Part shown: positions 56,736 through 64,000 of the stretch, in pieces
Position numbering within the stretch: position 1 is the stretch's first letter
How the letters are laid out: every line of letters starts with the position of its first letter
NCBI GenBank assembly: GCA_019244185.1
Contig: JAFATB010000022.1
Coordinates: 1-64,000 of the forward strand
Length of the DNA stretch: 64,000 nt
Source of the DNA: Acidobacteriota bacterium
GTDB lineage: Bacteria > Acidobacteriota > Thermoanaerobaculia > Gp7-AA8
Direction: 5' to 3'
Program-made: the position numbers and the translations under genes
The notes under the pieces: model-generated
What the model saw: the letters and a program-made list of their open reading frames with translations, nothing else
Told to the model about the DNA's origin: nothing
The model's database searches: none

Positions 56736-58793
56736 TCAGTTGCGCCGGTCGTTCACGTAGCGGTCGCGGTCGTTCATCCGATAGTAGAAGCGGCGCATGA
56801 GGACCGCGCCGATGGCCAGCACCACCAGTTGGAACAGGCCGTTGCCGAGGACGGAGAAAAAGTCCTGCAAGAACGTGCGCGGCGAGTCGCCGAAGCCGCC
56901 GTAGTACGACATGAACTGCGCGACCACCATGACCAGCGCAGCGGTCGTGGCGATGGTGACGGCGCTGGCGACCCACTGGATGATCAGCTTCGCCGTCTCC
57001 GCGGCCTTGCTGACCAGCGGCACGATGTTGATCGAGCTGAGCGACTCGACGGTCTTCTGCACGCGGTAGAGAAGCTTGACGCCGGAGTCGAAGCCCTGCT
57101 CGAGGCGTGTGAAGATGCGCGGGCTGCAGAACTGGCGCAGGCGTTTGTGCAGCCGCCGCTTCGCGCGCCGCCCCGCGCCGCGCTCGTAGTAGCGGAACTC
57201 CTTGTAGGGATTTTGGTCGTGGTCGAGGCGCGCGGCGATCGTGTCGGCGAGCATCGACGCGCGGATCATGCGCAACGTGTTGAGGCGCATCGGAATCTGG
57301 AACTCGCGCGTGAGGCGCATGAAGCCGAGCCACAGCCGCGACGACACGCGCTCGTACCACGCCGAGTTCTTGCTCTTGATCGCGTAGAGATCGTTCCAGA
57401 ACATCTGCTCGAGCCGCGCGCCGAATTCGTCCTTGTCGATCGGCGGCAGCGGCTCGATGATCGCCATGGCCGCCTGCACCATCCCGCCGATGTCGTTCAC
57501 GCTCTGCGCGTCGAACCACGCCCGCCACGAGTTGAGCTCGCGCCGGTTGAACGAGCCGCACGAGCCGAAGTCGATCAGCACGATGCGGTTCCCCGGCTGC
57601 ACGAGGATGTTCGCCGGATGCAGGTCGGCGTGGAAAAAGATGTTCTCGAAGTTGTTGTAGCGCGAGATCAGCTGCACCCGCCGCGCGAGCAGCACCGGAT
57701 CGAGGCGCATCTGATGGAGGCGTTCCTGCGCGGCGAGGTCCTTCGTCTCGAGCGCGGTGATGATCTCGTTCATCCAGACGCCGCAGACGAACTCCGAGAC
57801 CAGCACCTCGTGGTTCGATTCGTCGGGGAAGATCTTCGGCGCGGTGACGAAGTGGAACTGCCGCTCCTTGCGCATGCGCCGGCGGTAGAGCTCCGAGAAG
57901 CGCGCCTCGCGCACGAAGTCGAGCTCCTCGAAGAGCATCGTGCTCAGCTCGTGGAGGAAGTTCTTCGTGAAGCCGGGGCGGAAGAGGAACACCTCCGCGA
58001 CGGCGAGCAGCCAGCCGAAGGCGCGCATGTCGGCGGCGAGGATGTTGCCGATGTTGGGACGCCGCACCTTCACCGCGACTTCCTCGCCGGTGTGCAGCAC
58101 CGCGTGGTAGACGCAGGCCACCGACGCGGAGCCGATCGGCGCGCGGTCGAACTGCCGGAAGAGCTCCGCGATCGGCTTGCCGGTCGTGCGCTCGATCGTC
58201 GCCACGGCGCTCTCGAACGGCATCGGCGGCACTTTGTCGAGCATGCTCTCGAGCTCGCGCGTGTAGGCGTAGGGGAAGAGGTCGAGCCGCATCGAGAGCT
58301 GCTGGCCGACCTTGATGAACGTGGTCCCGAGCGACTCGAACGTCTCGCGCAGCCGGCGCGCGCGCTGATGCTGGCTGTCGCGGCCGCGCAGGCGGTCGCT
58401 GACGATGCCGAGGCCGAACTGCATTGCGCCGCGTAGCCAGACCAGGAGGCGCAGCGTCGTCTGCAGCAAGCCCGCGTTGAACTGTTCCTCGCGGCGCACC
58501 GGCGGCAGCGCGGATTGCCGTCCGGTCTGGACGCCCAGTCCGGGCGGGCGTCGGAACTCGTGCTCGAAGATCGGCGAGCGTTCCACCGGCGTCTCGAGCA
58601 GCTCCCGGAACGCGAGCCAATCCTCGGTGGCCTCGGCCGCCGCGCGGCGCACTTTGCGCTGGCGGCGCGGCTCGTTGTTCGACGGCACGGCCGTGGGCGC
58701 GGTCAGCGCCGCCAGCACCAGCTCGGTCCGTTCGCCGGCGGAGGGTGATTCGGAGATGGGGAGGGACACGCCGAGATATTTTGCCCGATACAT
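56736..58793 (-). CDS. ABC1/UbiB (AarF) family atypical kinase
   Basis: A 685-residue ABC1-type kinase. After a 140-residue N-terminal part comes the KxGQ motif 'FIKVGQQLSMRLDL'. Kinase motifs are 'GSASVACVYHAVL' (Ala-rich loop), 'EVAVKVRRPNI' (Lys), 'FVREARF' (Glu), 'FHADLHPANILVQPG' (catalytic loop) and 'IDFGS' (DFG). The C-terminal 120 residues hold two or three helices (about 590-670), anchoring it in the inner membrane. UbiB-like proteins are ATPases supporting quinone and other isoprenoid-lipid handling. The neighbourhood (FAD enzyme, ABA4-like protein) fits an isoprenoid theme. Confidence 0.92.
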   Translation of the reverse strand: MYRAKYLGVSLPISESPSAGERTELVLAALTAPTAVPSNNEPRRQRKVRRAAAEATEDWLAFRELLETPVERSPIFEHEFRRPPGLGVQTGRQSALPPVRREEQFNAGLLQTTLRLLVWLRGAMQFGLGIVSDRLRGRDSQHQRARRLRETFESLGTTFIKVGQQLSMRLDLFPYAYTRELESMLDKVPPMPFESAVATIERTTGKPIAELFRQFDRAPIGSASVACVYHAVLHTGEEVAVKVRRPNIGNILAADMRAFGWLLAVAEVFLFRPGFTKNFLHELSTMLFEELDFVREARFSELYRRRMRKERQFHFVTAPKIFPDESNHEVLVSEFVCGVWMNEIITALETKDLAAQERLHQMRLDPVLLARRVQLISRYNNFENIFFHADLHPANILVQPGNRIVLIDFGSCGSFNRRELNSWRAWFDAQSVNDIGGMVQAAMAIIEPLPPIDKDEFGARLEQMFWNDLYAIKSKNSAWYERVSSRLWLGFMRLTREFQIPMRLNTLRMIRASMLADTIAARLDHDQNPYKEFRYYERGAGRRAKRRLHKRLRQFCSPRIFTRLEQGFDSGVKLLYRVQKTVESLSSINIVPLVSKAAETAKLIIQWVASAVTIATTAALVMVVAQFMSYYGGFGDSPRTFLQDFFSVLGNGLFQLVVLAIGAVLMRRFYYRMNDRDRYVNDRRN

Positions 58794-58812
58794 TTAAAAA
58801 AGTCACGCCATA

Positions 58813-58844
58813 CTGCTTGACATAAAGCAGGATGCTGATATAGC
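58813..58844 (+). promoter_or_regulatory. Strong sigma70-type promoter with inverted repeat at -35
   Basis: TTGACA (58817-58822) and TATAGC (58839-58844) are 16 nt apart. CTGCTT (58813-58818) and AAGCAG (58825-58830) form a perfect inverted repeat with a 6-nt spacer overlapping the -35, a plausible operator. Transcription would serve 58884 onward. Confidence 0.65.
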
Positions 58845-58883
58845 TTTACGTCAATCATTAAGGCACAGAGGAAGGAGTCAGCG

Positions 58884-59150
58884 ATGGCAGCGAACTCGAA
58901 CGCGCCGATCATTCTCGATGTCGGCAAGGCAAGCCGGAGACAGATCCGCGAATTGGCCCAGGGCTGTGGAAAGCTCGCGGGGGACGTCCAGGATGCAGTG
59001 GCCGAAGTGACGGCCACACTCGGCGACGACAACGGAGGCGACGAGCAGCGCCAGCTCGTGCCGGTCGTGCTGGTCTACCGGAAGAAGCAGCGCAAGAAGC
59101 GGCGTGCCCGTGGCGGTGGCCGCGGCGGCAGCCTCTTCCCCTGGTTCTGA
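58884..59150 (+). CDS. Small protein with basic Arg/Lys-rich tail, unknown
   Basis: An 88-residue protein. The first 60 residues are a mild helical segment ('ASRRQIRELAQGCGKLAGDVQDAVAEVTATLG') and a short strand 'RQLVPVVLVYRKK'; the tail is 'KKQRKKRRARGGGRGGSLFPWF'-like (Lys/Arg then Gly-rich, hydrophobic end). GAGGAAGGAG precedes the ATG. No family is recognised. It lies 33 bp before another basic protein and behind the strong promoter at 58813. A nucleic-acid or ribosome-binding, or wall-polymer-binding, role would suit the charge, but there is no direct evidence. Confidence 0.72.
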   Translation: MAANSNAPIILDVGKASRRQIRELAQGCGKLAGDVQDAVAEVTATLGDDNGGDEQRQLVPVVLVYRKKQRKKRRARGGGRGGSLFPWF

Positions 59151-59183
59151 GACAACCGCGAAGACGAAGGAGGGAAGCTCGCG

Positions 59184-59801
59184 ATGGCAACCGATTCGAA
59201 ACGTCCCGGCGCGGCCGGGAGCCCCGATCCGATCGCCGGCGCGTCCGTCGGCGGCGCGTCCGTCGGCGGCACGCATGCGCCGGAAGCGCAGACGACGACC
59301 TACGGCGCGCAGCTGACGACCACGCACGCGTCGACGCACAATCCGACGCCGCCGCCCCCGCCGCGTCCCCGTCCGGACGGCGGCGGCAACGGCGGCAACC
59401 GCGACGACGGGCCGGAGCCGATCATCACCGCGCCGGTCTACTTCAAGCGCCGCTCGCGCAACAAACGGCGCCGCAACAAGAAGAAGTACACGAAGGGCAC
59501 CAAGCCGTTCCAGCGCGTGTCGCGCGGCGCGGTCTGGTCCGGCTACCGCGTGGGCAACGGCTTCGCGCGCGGCTTGCGCACCTTCGCGCGCCGTTCCGAC
59601 CGCTCGGCCAACCGGCGCAAGGACGGCTTCGTGCGCTACGCGCTGCGCGACGCGTCGGCCGGCTTCAACTCCGCCGCGCGGCAGTGGGGACGCGCTCCCG
59701 GCGAGATCGCGAACCGCATCGGTACGCGCCTCGTCCGCAACACCGCGTTCGCCGTGAACAACTTCGTCCCCTTCAACCCGTTCAATTTCGGCCGCCGGTG
59801 A
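59184..59801 (+). CDS. Basic low-complexity protein, unknown family
   Basis: A 205-residue protein. Residues about 1-80 are Ala/Gly/Thr/Pro-rich, disordered, with a run of prolines. Residues about 88-115 ('RRSRNKRRRNKKKYTKG') form a strongly basic patch. Residues about 115-205 are amphipathic Arg/Phe/Gly-rich sequence ('GYRVGNGFARGLRTFARRS', 'FNPFNFGRR') with a helix-forming look. No signal peptide. It resembles the 58884 gene in composition but not sequence. An extended hairpin follows at 59849. The function is unknown; DNA- or RNA-associated protein is a reasonable guess from composition. Confidence 0.72.
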   Translation: MATDSKRPGAAGSPDPIAGASVGGASVGGTHAPEAQTTTYGAQLTTTHASTHNPTPPPPPRPRPDGGGNGGNRDDGPEPIITAPVYFKRRSRNKRRRNKKKYTKGTKPFQRVSRGAVWSGYRVGNGFARGLRTFARRSDRSANRRKDGFVRYALRDASAGFNSAARQWGRAPGEIANRIGTRLVRNTAFAVNNFVPFNPFNFGRR

Positions 59802-59848
59802 CGGTAGCCGGACGGACCGGCCACGGTCCGACCTCGGTGGTGGTTGGT

Positions 59849-59891
59849 GGTGGCGGACTCCGTGGGTTGCAGGCCCCACGGATCCGCCACC
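59849..59891 (+). terminator. Large hairpin, terminator-like
   Basis: GGTGGCGGA..CTCCGTGGG (59849-59866) pairs with CCCACGGATCCGCCACC (59875-59891) with one bulged base, loop of about 8 nt, then ATTTTC. It lies between the basic protein gene and the DinB-like gene. Confidence 0.65.
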
Positions 59892-59912
59892 CCATTTTCA
59901 GAAAGTCAACTT

Positions 59913-60461
59913 ATGGACCGAATCAGCAAAGCCGTCTATCGACTCTGGGGCTCCCTCGGCACGAACGACAAGTTGCACGACACGCCGCGCTTCGCCGACG
60001 AGCTCTCCGCTCAATGCAGCACCGGCAAGCTCGCGCTGCGCGACGAGCGCGTCAGCAAGTGGTCGTACGGCGAGCAGCTCGAACACCTCTACCGCAGCAG
60101 TCACTACGTCCTCGACCGGCTCGAGGAAGCGATGAGCGGCGCGAACGCGGACGAGCGCCGCGGCGTGTGGGGCCACGGCCTCATGACCGCCGGCTTCATC
60201 CCGCGCGGCTTCTTTCCGACCATCCCGCCGCTCGAGCCGGAAGGCGGCACGATCGATCAGATCGGACCGCTGCGCGAGTCTCTGAAGAAGCGGCTCGCCG
60301 AAGTCGACCTCGATCTGCGCCGCATCAAGGCCAGTCCCGGCCGCAGCCTCCATCCCCGGATGAAGTGGCTCACCTCGAGCGAATGGTTCTTCTTCGCCGA
60401 CGTCCACCACCGCCATCACCTCTCCATCATGCGCGACATCGCGCGCACCGCCCGCCGCTAG
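59913..60461 (+). CDS. DinB-like superfamily protein
   Basis: A 182-residue four-helix-bundle-type protein. 'ELSAQCSTGKLALRDERVSKWSYGEQLEHLYRSSHYVLDRLEE' and the terminal 'EWFFFADVHHRHHLSIMRDIART' give the DinB-like pattern, with His residues that usually bind a divalent metal (in the first and last helices). DUF1569-like relatives are small-thiol-dependent transferases or of unknown function. It overlaps nothing and precedes the isoprenylcysteine methyltransferase-like gene by 10 bp. Confidence 0.7.
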   Translation: MDRISKAVYRLWGSLGTNDKLHDTPRFADELSAQCSTGKLALRDERVSKWSYGEQLEHLYRSSHYVLDRLEEAMSGANADERRGVWGHGLMTAGFIPRGFFPTIPPLEPEGGTIDQIGPLRESLKKRLAEVDLDLRRIKASPGRSLHPRMKWLTSSEWFFFADVHHRHHLSIMRDIARTARR

Positions 60462-60471
60462 AGCGACTCCC

Positions 60472-61113
60472 ATGATCCGAAAACTCCTCACCGCGCTCCT
60501 CGCGTCGTGCGCCATCTACGGATTGCCGGCGCTCGCTCATCCGGACATCTTCCGCACGCCGCAGTTCTGGATCCTGATCGCGTTCGCCGTCGGGATCTCC
60601 GCGTTCCAGCCGGCGTACAAGCCGGTCGACGCGTCGGCGCCGAAACACGACCGCGGCACCGCGGCGCAGATCGTCTGGTCGGTGTATCTCACGCAGCTCA
60701 TCGGGATCCTCGAGGCCGTGTTCGTGCGCTATCCCGACAGCTTCCGCTGGGACGCGGTGACGACGGCCGCGCTCGTCCTCATGGCCGCCGGACTGGCGCT
60801 GCGCGTCTGGGCCGTGCTCACGCTCGGCCGCTTCTTCACCTGGTTCATCACGGTGTACGAGGATCACCAGGTGATCCGCACCGGACCGTTCCGCTTCATC
60901 CGCCATCCGTCGTACGGCGGCGCGCTGCTGCTGTTCGTCGGCACGCTGCTCTTCATCCACGCGTGGGTCGGCGCCGCGCTGTCGCTCGCCTTTCAGCTCT
61001 TCGCATACGTCCGCCGCATCCGCTACGAAGAAGCGATGATGATCGAGCGCCTGGGCAAGCCTTACGTCGTGTACACGCGCGAAGTGCGCGCGCTCGTGCC
61101 GCTGCTCTGGTGA
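60472..61113 (+). CDS. Isoprenylcysteine carboxyl methyltransferase-like membrane protein
   Basis: A 213-residue membrane methyltransferase. There are about five helices, and the signature 'GPFRFIRHPSYGGALLLFVG' (about 143-162) together with 'RIRYEEAMMIERLGKPYVVYTREVRALVP' closes the SAM-binding site. Bacterial ICMT-like proteins methylate small lipids or isoprenoids, not Ras-like proteins. The 3' end overlaps the convergent reductase-hydrolase gene by 52 bp. Confidence 0.9.
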   Translation: MIRKLLTALLASCAIYGLPALAHPDIFRTPQFWILIAFAVGISAFQPAYKPVDASAPKHDRGTAAQIVWSVYLTQLIGILEAVFVRYPDSFRWDAVTTAALVLMAAGLALRVWAVLTLGRFFTWFITVYEDHQVIRTGPFRFIRHPSYGGALLLFVGTLLFIHAWVGAALSLAFQLFAYVRRIRYEEAMMIERLGKPYVVYTREVRALVPLLW

Positions 61114-63098
61114 CGCGGCCGGAGCTCCGCTTCGAGCTCGTCGTCGATTTCGTTCAGGAACTCGATGAGCTTCGCGGCGAAGAGCTCCGGCCGTTCCTCG
61201 TGTGACGAGACGCTCGCGAACGGAATGATCTCGAGCCGCCGCGCGCCCGGAATCGTGTCGAGCAACTTCCTGCCGTACGACGGCGAGTAGTACGCGTTGT
61301 CGGCGCCCCAGACGATCAGCGTCGGCACGTCGAGCTGCGCGAGCGACTGATTGAGCATCGCGACGTCGTTGTCTCGTAGCGTACGAAAGAAGCGCGTGAG
61401 GTGCCGGCGTCGCGCGGGCGTGCCGGCCACGGTGTCGCGATAGCGGCGGATGCGCTCCGGCGTGAGCAGCGAGCGGTCGTGCACGAGTCTTCCGAAGCCG
61501 AACGACGAGCGCGCGACGAGCGGCACGCGCATCAGCGATGCGAGCAGTGCCGCGCCGCCGGGGATGCGCATCAGTGACGCGAGGCGCGCCGCGTGCGGCG
61601 GCGGCCACGGGCCCTGCGCGTCGGAGTCGGAGAGCGTGAGGCTGCGCACGCAATGCGGCCAGCGCACGGCGAAGAACTCCGCGACGACGCAGCCGCTGTC
61701 GTTGCCCACGATGTGCGCGGACGCGATGCCGAGCGCGGATAACAGCCCGCGCACGCGCGCGGCCTGGGCCGACAGCGTGTAATCGGCGGATGGCGGAGCG
61801 TCGGTGTCGCTGATGCCGAGGGTCTCGATGATGAGAGCGCGGCGTTTCGTGGCCACCACGCGCTCGACGACGGCGTCCCACGCGTGCGCGCCTGCGAAGC
61901 CGTGCAGAAACACGACCGGCGTGCCGCTGCCGATGTCTCGGTACGCGACGTTGACGTCGCCGACCTGATGGAAGCGCTTCTCGGTGAACGCCGGATCGTC
62001 GCGCGTGACGGAGACCGCGTGGATCGCGGCGCGTTCGGAGCGCGGCTGTAACTCGTCGTCGATTGCGATGCTCGGCGCGACGCTGCGCGCATCGGCCGCG
62101 CGCACCGCGGTCTCGAGCCATTGCGCGGGATCGGGACGCGTGAGCGCGAACGGCGCGAGCGCGAGATCGGCGCGATAGGTGTCGAACACCGGCCCCTGAT
62201 GCAACAGTTCGAGACTGCGCGCGGGCAGCATCCACGCGGCGATGCGCGGCAGCAGCAGCGCGCCGCGTTTGCGTCCGCGGCCGCGCGCGGCGATCGCCGC
62301 CGCTTCCTTCACCGGCAGCGACGCGTGCCAGCCGCAGGCGAGATGAAATGTCCCGTCCGCGCCGGCGCAGGCGAGAGAGGCGATCGCGGCGCCCACGTAG
62401 TCGGCGGGAACGAAGTCGATGCGCGCGCGGCCGTCGCCGGGAAGCGCCTTCGACGACGCGAGCGCCGCGAGCAGCGGATACGCGCCGCCGAGGTGGAACG
62501 CGGCGCCGTTCTTCGCGCGGCCGAGCGTATGGCTCGGGCGGTAGATGGTCACGCGATCGCTGACGCGCGACTCGCGCAGCCGCACTTCCGCCTCGAACTT
62601 GCTGCGCTCGTACGCGTTGTGGAAGCGCTGGCCGCAGTCGAGATCGAACTCCGTCAGGAGTCCGCGCCGCGCGCCGCCGACGAAGCCGGTCGACAGATGA
62701 TGCAGGCGCAGCACGGGATTCCGTTCGAGGAGACGGATCCAGTTTTCGACCGGCAGCACGTTCGCCTGGCGCGCGAGCTCGAGGTTCTGATCGGTCGTCT
62801 CGCGTTGCGCGCAATGGATGCCGACGTCGAACGACGCCGCGAGCTCGTCCCACGCGCCGATCGAGAGGCCGAAGCGCGGCAGGCGCAGATCGCCCATGAC
62901 GATCGTGACGCGGCGCGCGAGCGGTCCGACGTACGCTTCGAGATGGCTGATGAGGCGCGTGCGCGCGGCTTCGTCGAACGGCAGCAGCAGGCGCAGCGAA
63001 TCCACGTCGGGATGCGACAGCAGCTCGCGCAGCACCTCCGCGCCGGCGAGCGTCGCCGCGCCGGTGAGCAGGATCCGCGACTTCGGGGTCGGTCTCAC
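61062..63098 (-). CDS. Fused NAD-binding reductase and alpha/beta hydrolase
   Basis: A 678-residue two-domain protein. Residues about 5-370 are an NAD(P)-dependent epimerase/thioester-reductase-like Rossmann domain ('ILLTGAATLAGAEVLRELL', 'LSTGFVGG', 'YERSKFEAEVR' giving YxxxK, 'YRPSHTLGRAKNG'). Residues about 410-665 are an alpha/beta hydrolase ('VVFLHGFAGAHAWDAV', nucleophile elbow 'VGNDSGCVVAE' with Asp in place of Ser, 'VPTLIVWGADNAYYSP'). The Asp nucleophile is typical of haloalkane dehalogenases and epoxide hydrolases. The start is GTG 63098 with AAGGAG upstream, overlapping the GNAT-like gene's stop. The fusion points to sequential steps on a lipid-like or acyl substrate. The tail overlaps the ICMT-like gene by 52 bp. 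Confidence 0.85.
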   Translation of the reverse strand: MRPTPKSRILLTGAATLAGAEVLRELLSHPDVDSLRLLLPFDEAARTRLISHLEAYVGPLARRVTIVMGDLRLPRFGLSIGAWDELAASFDVGIHCAQRETTDQNLELARQANVLPVENWIRLLERNPVLRLHHLSTGFVGGARRGLLTEFDLDCGQRFHNAYERSKFEAEVRLRESRVSDRVTIYRPSHTLGRAKNGAAFHLGGAYPLLAALASSKALPGDGRARIDFVPADYVGAAIASLACAGADGTFHLACGWHASLPVKEAAAIAARGRGRKRGALLLPRIAAWMLPARSLELLHQGPVFDTYRADLALAPFALTRPDPAQWLETAVRAADARSVAPSIAIDDELQPRSERAAIHAVSVTRDDPAFTEKRFHQVGDVNVAYRDIGSGTPVVFLHGFAGAHAWDAVVERVVATKRRALIIETLGISDTDAPPSADYTLSAQAARVRGLLSALGIASAHIVGNDSGCVVAEFFAVRWPHCVRSLTLSDSDAQGPWPPPHAARLASLMRIPGGAALLASLMRVPLVARSSFGFGRLVHDRSLLTPERIRRYRDTVAGTPARRRHLTRFFRTLRDNDVAMLNQSLAQLDVPTLIVWGADNAYYSPSYGRKLLDTIPGARRLEIIPFASVSSHEERPELFAAKLIEFLNEIDDELEAELRPRHQSSGTSARTSRVYTT

Positions 63099-64000
63099 AG
63101 GGACACTCCTTGTTCGACGCCGGCGAGCACGTGCGCGGCGGAGTAGCGCGACATCCACCAGCGCTGCAGCGGCAGCGTCGGCTTGAGCAGCGGGTCGTAC
63201 GCCTTGATGTAGAGGTACTGGTCTTCGAGCGTGCCGCCGAGGCGTGTCTTCGGCACGTACGAGCTCTGGCCGAGCCACAGCGTCTGGATGCCGCGCTCGA
63301 TCGCGCGCTGGATGCCGGTGTAGTTGAGCAGGTTGTAAATGAGGCCGCTGTCCGGCAGGTCGTAGTCGATGCCGATGCGTTTGTTCTGCTGCTCGCGCTC
63401 GTCGTAGAAGATCATCAGCGAGCCGGCGATGTGGCCGTCGTTGCGCTCGCAGACGACGAGCTCCGTGCGCGGGCTCCTCGTGCGCGCGCATTCGACGAAG
63501 AAGCGCGGGCCGAGCTCCTCGAACTGGTACTTCGCCTTGAGGAACACCGCGCGATGCAGCGGAAAGACGCGCGGGATCATCGACTCGAAGTCCTCGATCG
63601 CGCGCAGCGTGTACGTTCCCTCGGCCTTGTGGAACTGCTTGCGCGCGTGCTTGCGGCCGTTCTTCGAGAGCTGCTTGGTGAGGTAGTCCTCGAACGACGC
63701 GTACGCGGTGTTGATGCGGATCGTCGGCAGCGAGAAGCCTTCCGTGTAGCCGGCGCGGCGGAACACCGCGCGGTCTTCGGCGGGGAAGTCGCGGTGGATG
63801 TCCTTCAGCATCGCCAGCTGCGCGTGATGCTGTTTGGCCACGCCGTCGAGCGCGCGCAGCAGCAGCTGCAGCGCGGTGGCGTGGTCGGTGAGCTCGGGAT
63901 GCATCGGAATCCAGCCGCGGTCGGAGATGAGGCAGCCGGTGACGGCGACGCGCGTCGCGATCGCAGAGCCGACGCCGCTCACGAGCGCGTCGTAGCCGGT
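63095..64000 (-). CDS. GNAT-superfamily acyltransferase, BioF2/peptidoglycan-type, 5' part beyond window
   Basis: At least 302 codons are open to the right edge, in frame, so the start lies outside the window. 'EDYLTKQLSKNGRKHARKQFHK', 'RIGIDYDLPDSGLIYNLLNYTGIQRAIERG' and 'YIKAYDPLLKPTLPLQRW' match acyl-CoA acyltransferases of the Acetyltransf_6/BioF2-like group. GTG 63982 (MSGVGSAI) is a possible internal start, but the sequence upstream reads as coding ('TGYDALVSG'). It overlaps the reductase-hydrolase gene by 4 nt and so shares its operon. Confidence 0.75.
   Translation of the reverse strand, partial: TGYDALVSGVGSAIATRVAVTGCLISDRGWIPMHPELTDHATALQLLLRALDGVAKQHHAQLAMLKDIHRDFPAEDRAVFRRAGYTEGFSLPTIRINTAYASFEDYLTKQLSKNGRKHARKQFHKAEGTYTLRAIEDFESMIPRVFPLHRAVFLKAKYQFEELGPRFFVECARTRSPRTELVVCERNDGHIAGSLMIFYDEREQQNKRIGIDYDLPDSGLIYNLLNYTGIQRAIERGIQTLWLGQSSYVPKTRLGGTLEDQYLYIKAYDPLLKPTLPLQRWWMSRYSAAHVLAGVEQGVSL

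Overview
The window is a dense, high-GC stretch of bacterial chromosome. Almost every gene starts with ATG, GTG or TTG close to its neighbour, many start/stop codons overlap by 1-8 nt, and I saw no rRNA or tRNA gene. Several families suggest an environmental diderm such as an Acidobacteriota (Thermoanaerobaculia-like) lineage: a TIGR03118 protein, DUF11 exoproteins with IPTL-type C-termini, twin DUF5985 proteins, a DUF885 metalloprotein, an OmpA-domain protein, a multiheme cytochrome and M56/BlaI pairs. This placement is inference only. Both window ends cut genes (TIGR03118 at the left, a GNAT-type enzyme at the right).

Layout. 1-5.9 kb: exoprotein fragment, SDR oxidoreductase, a three-gene membrane operon (winged-helix-like protein + two DUF5985), MarR and TetR regulators, and a tightly overlapped GNAT/HAD/HIT-like set. 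6-15.1 kb: an accessory toxin-like island with a Vps62-family protein, a 2,087-residue SpvB/TcdB/RHS protein, a frameshifted orphan carrying an RHS tip joined to a metzincin-like protease motif, and an overlapping small lipoprotein. 15.2-15.65 kb: sixteen 21-bp tandem repeats. 15.9-24.7 kb: six-heme cytochrome, DUF885 hydrolase, GH1 glycosidase, PAP2 phosphatase, PHP hydrolase and ceramide-glucosyltransferase/HpnI-like enzyme. 24.7-28 kb: a secreted beta-propeller exoprotein.

28.1-35.7 kb is the most striking part. One minus-strand operon encodes an uncharacterised coiled-coil protein, a PspA/IM30 (ESCRT-III superfamily) protein, a membrane-anchored substrate-binding protein fused to a peptidoglycan-binding OmpA domain, an ABC permease, an ABC ATPase, a second membrane coiled-coil protein and an AAA+ ATPase. 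I read it as a candidate envelope-maintenance machine in which a PspA polymer, an AAA+ remodeller and a wall-tethered ABC transporter work together. A BlaI/M56 pair lies divergently beside it, with a serine hydrolase and a PAS-rich hybrid histidine kinase downstream.

42.9-53 kb holds two DUF11 exoproteins with IPTL-like sorting tails (one an ExeM/NucH-type nuclease) flanking an NTF2-FN3 protein and an ABA4-like membrane protein. 53-64 kb holds a small secreted protein, CPA2 antiporter, a second ABA4-like protein, FAD oxidoreductase, ABC1/UbiB kinase, two unknown Arg/Lys-rich proteins behind a strong promoter, a DinB-like protein, an isoprenylcysteine methyltransferase-like protein, a reductase-hydrolase fusion and the GNAT fragment. 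Perfect or near-perfect hairpins separate most transcription units.
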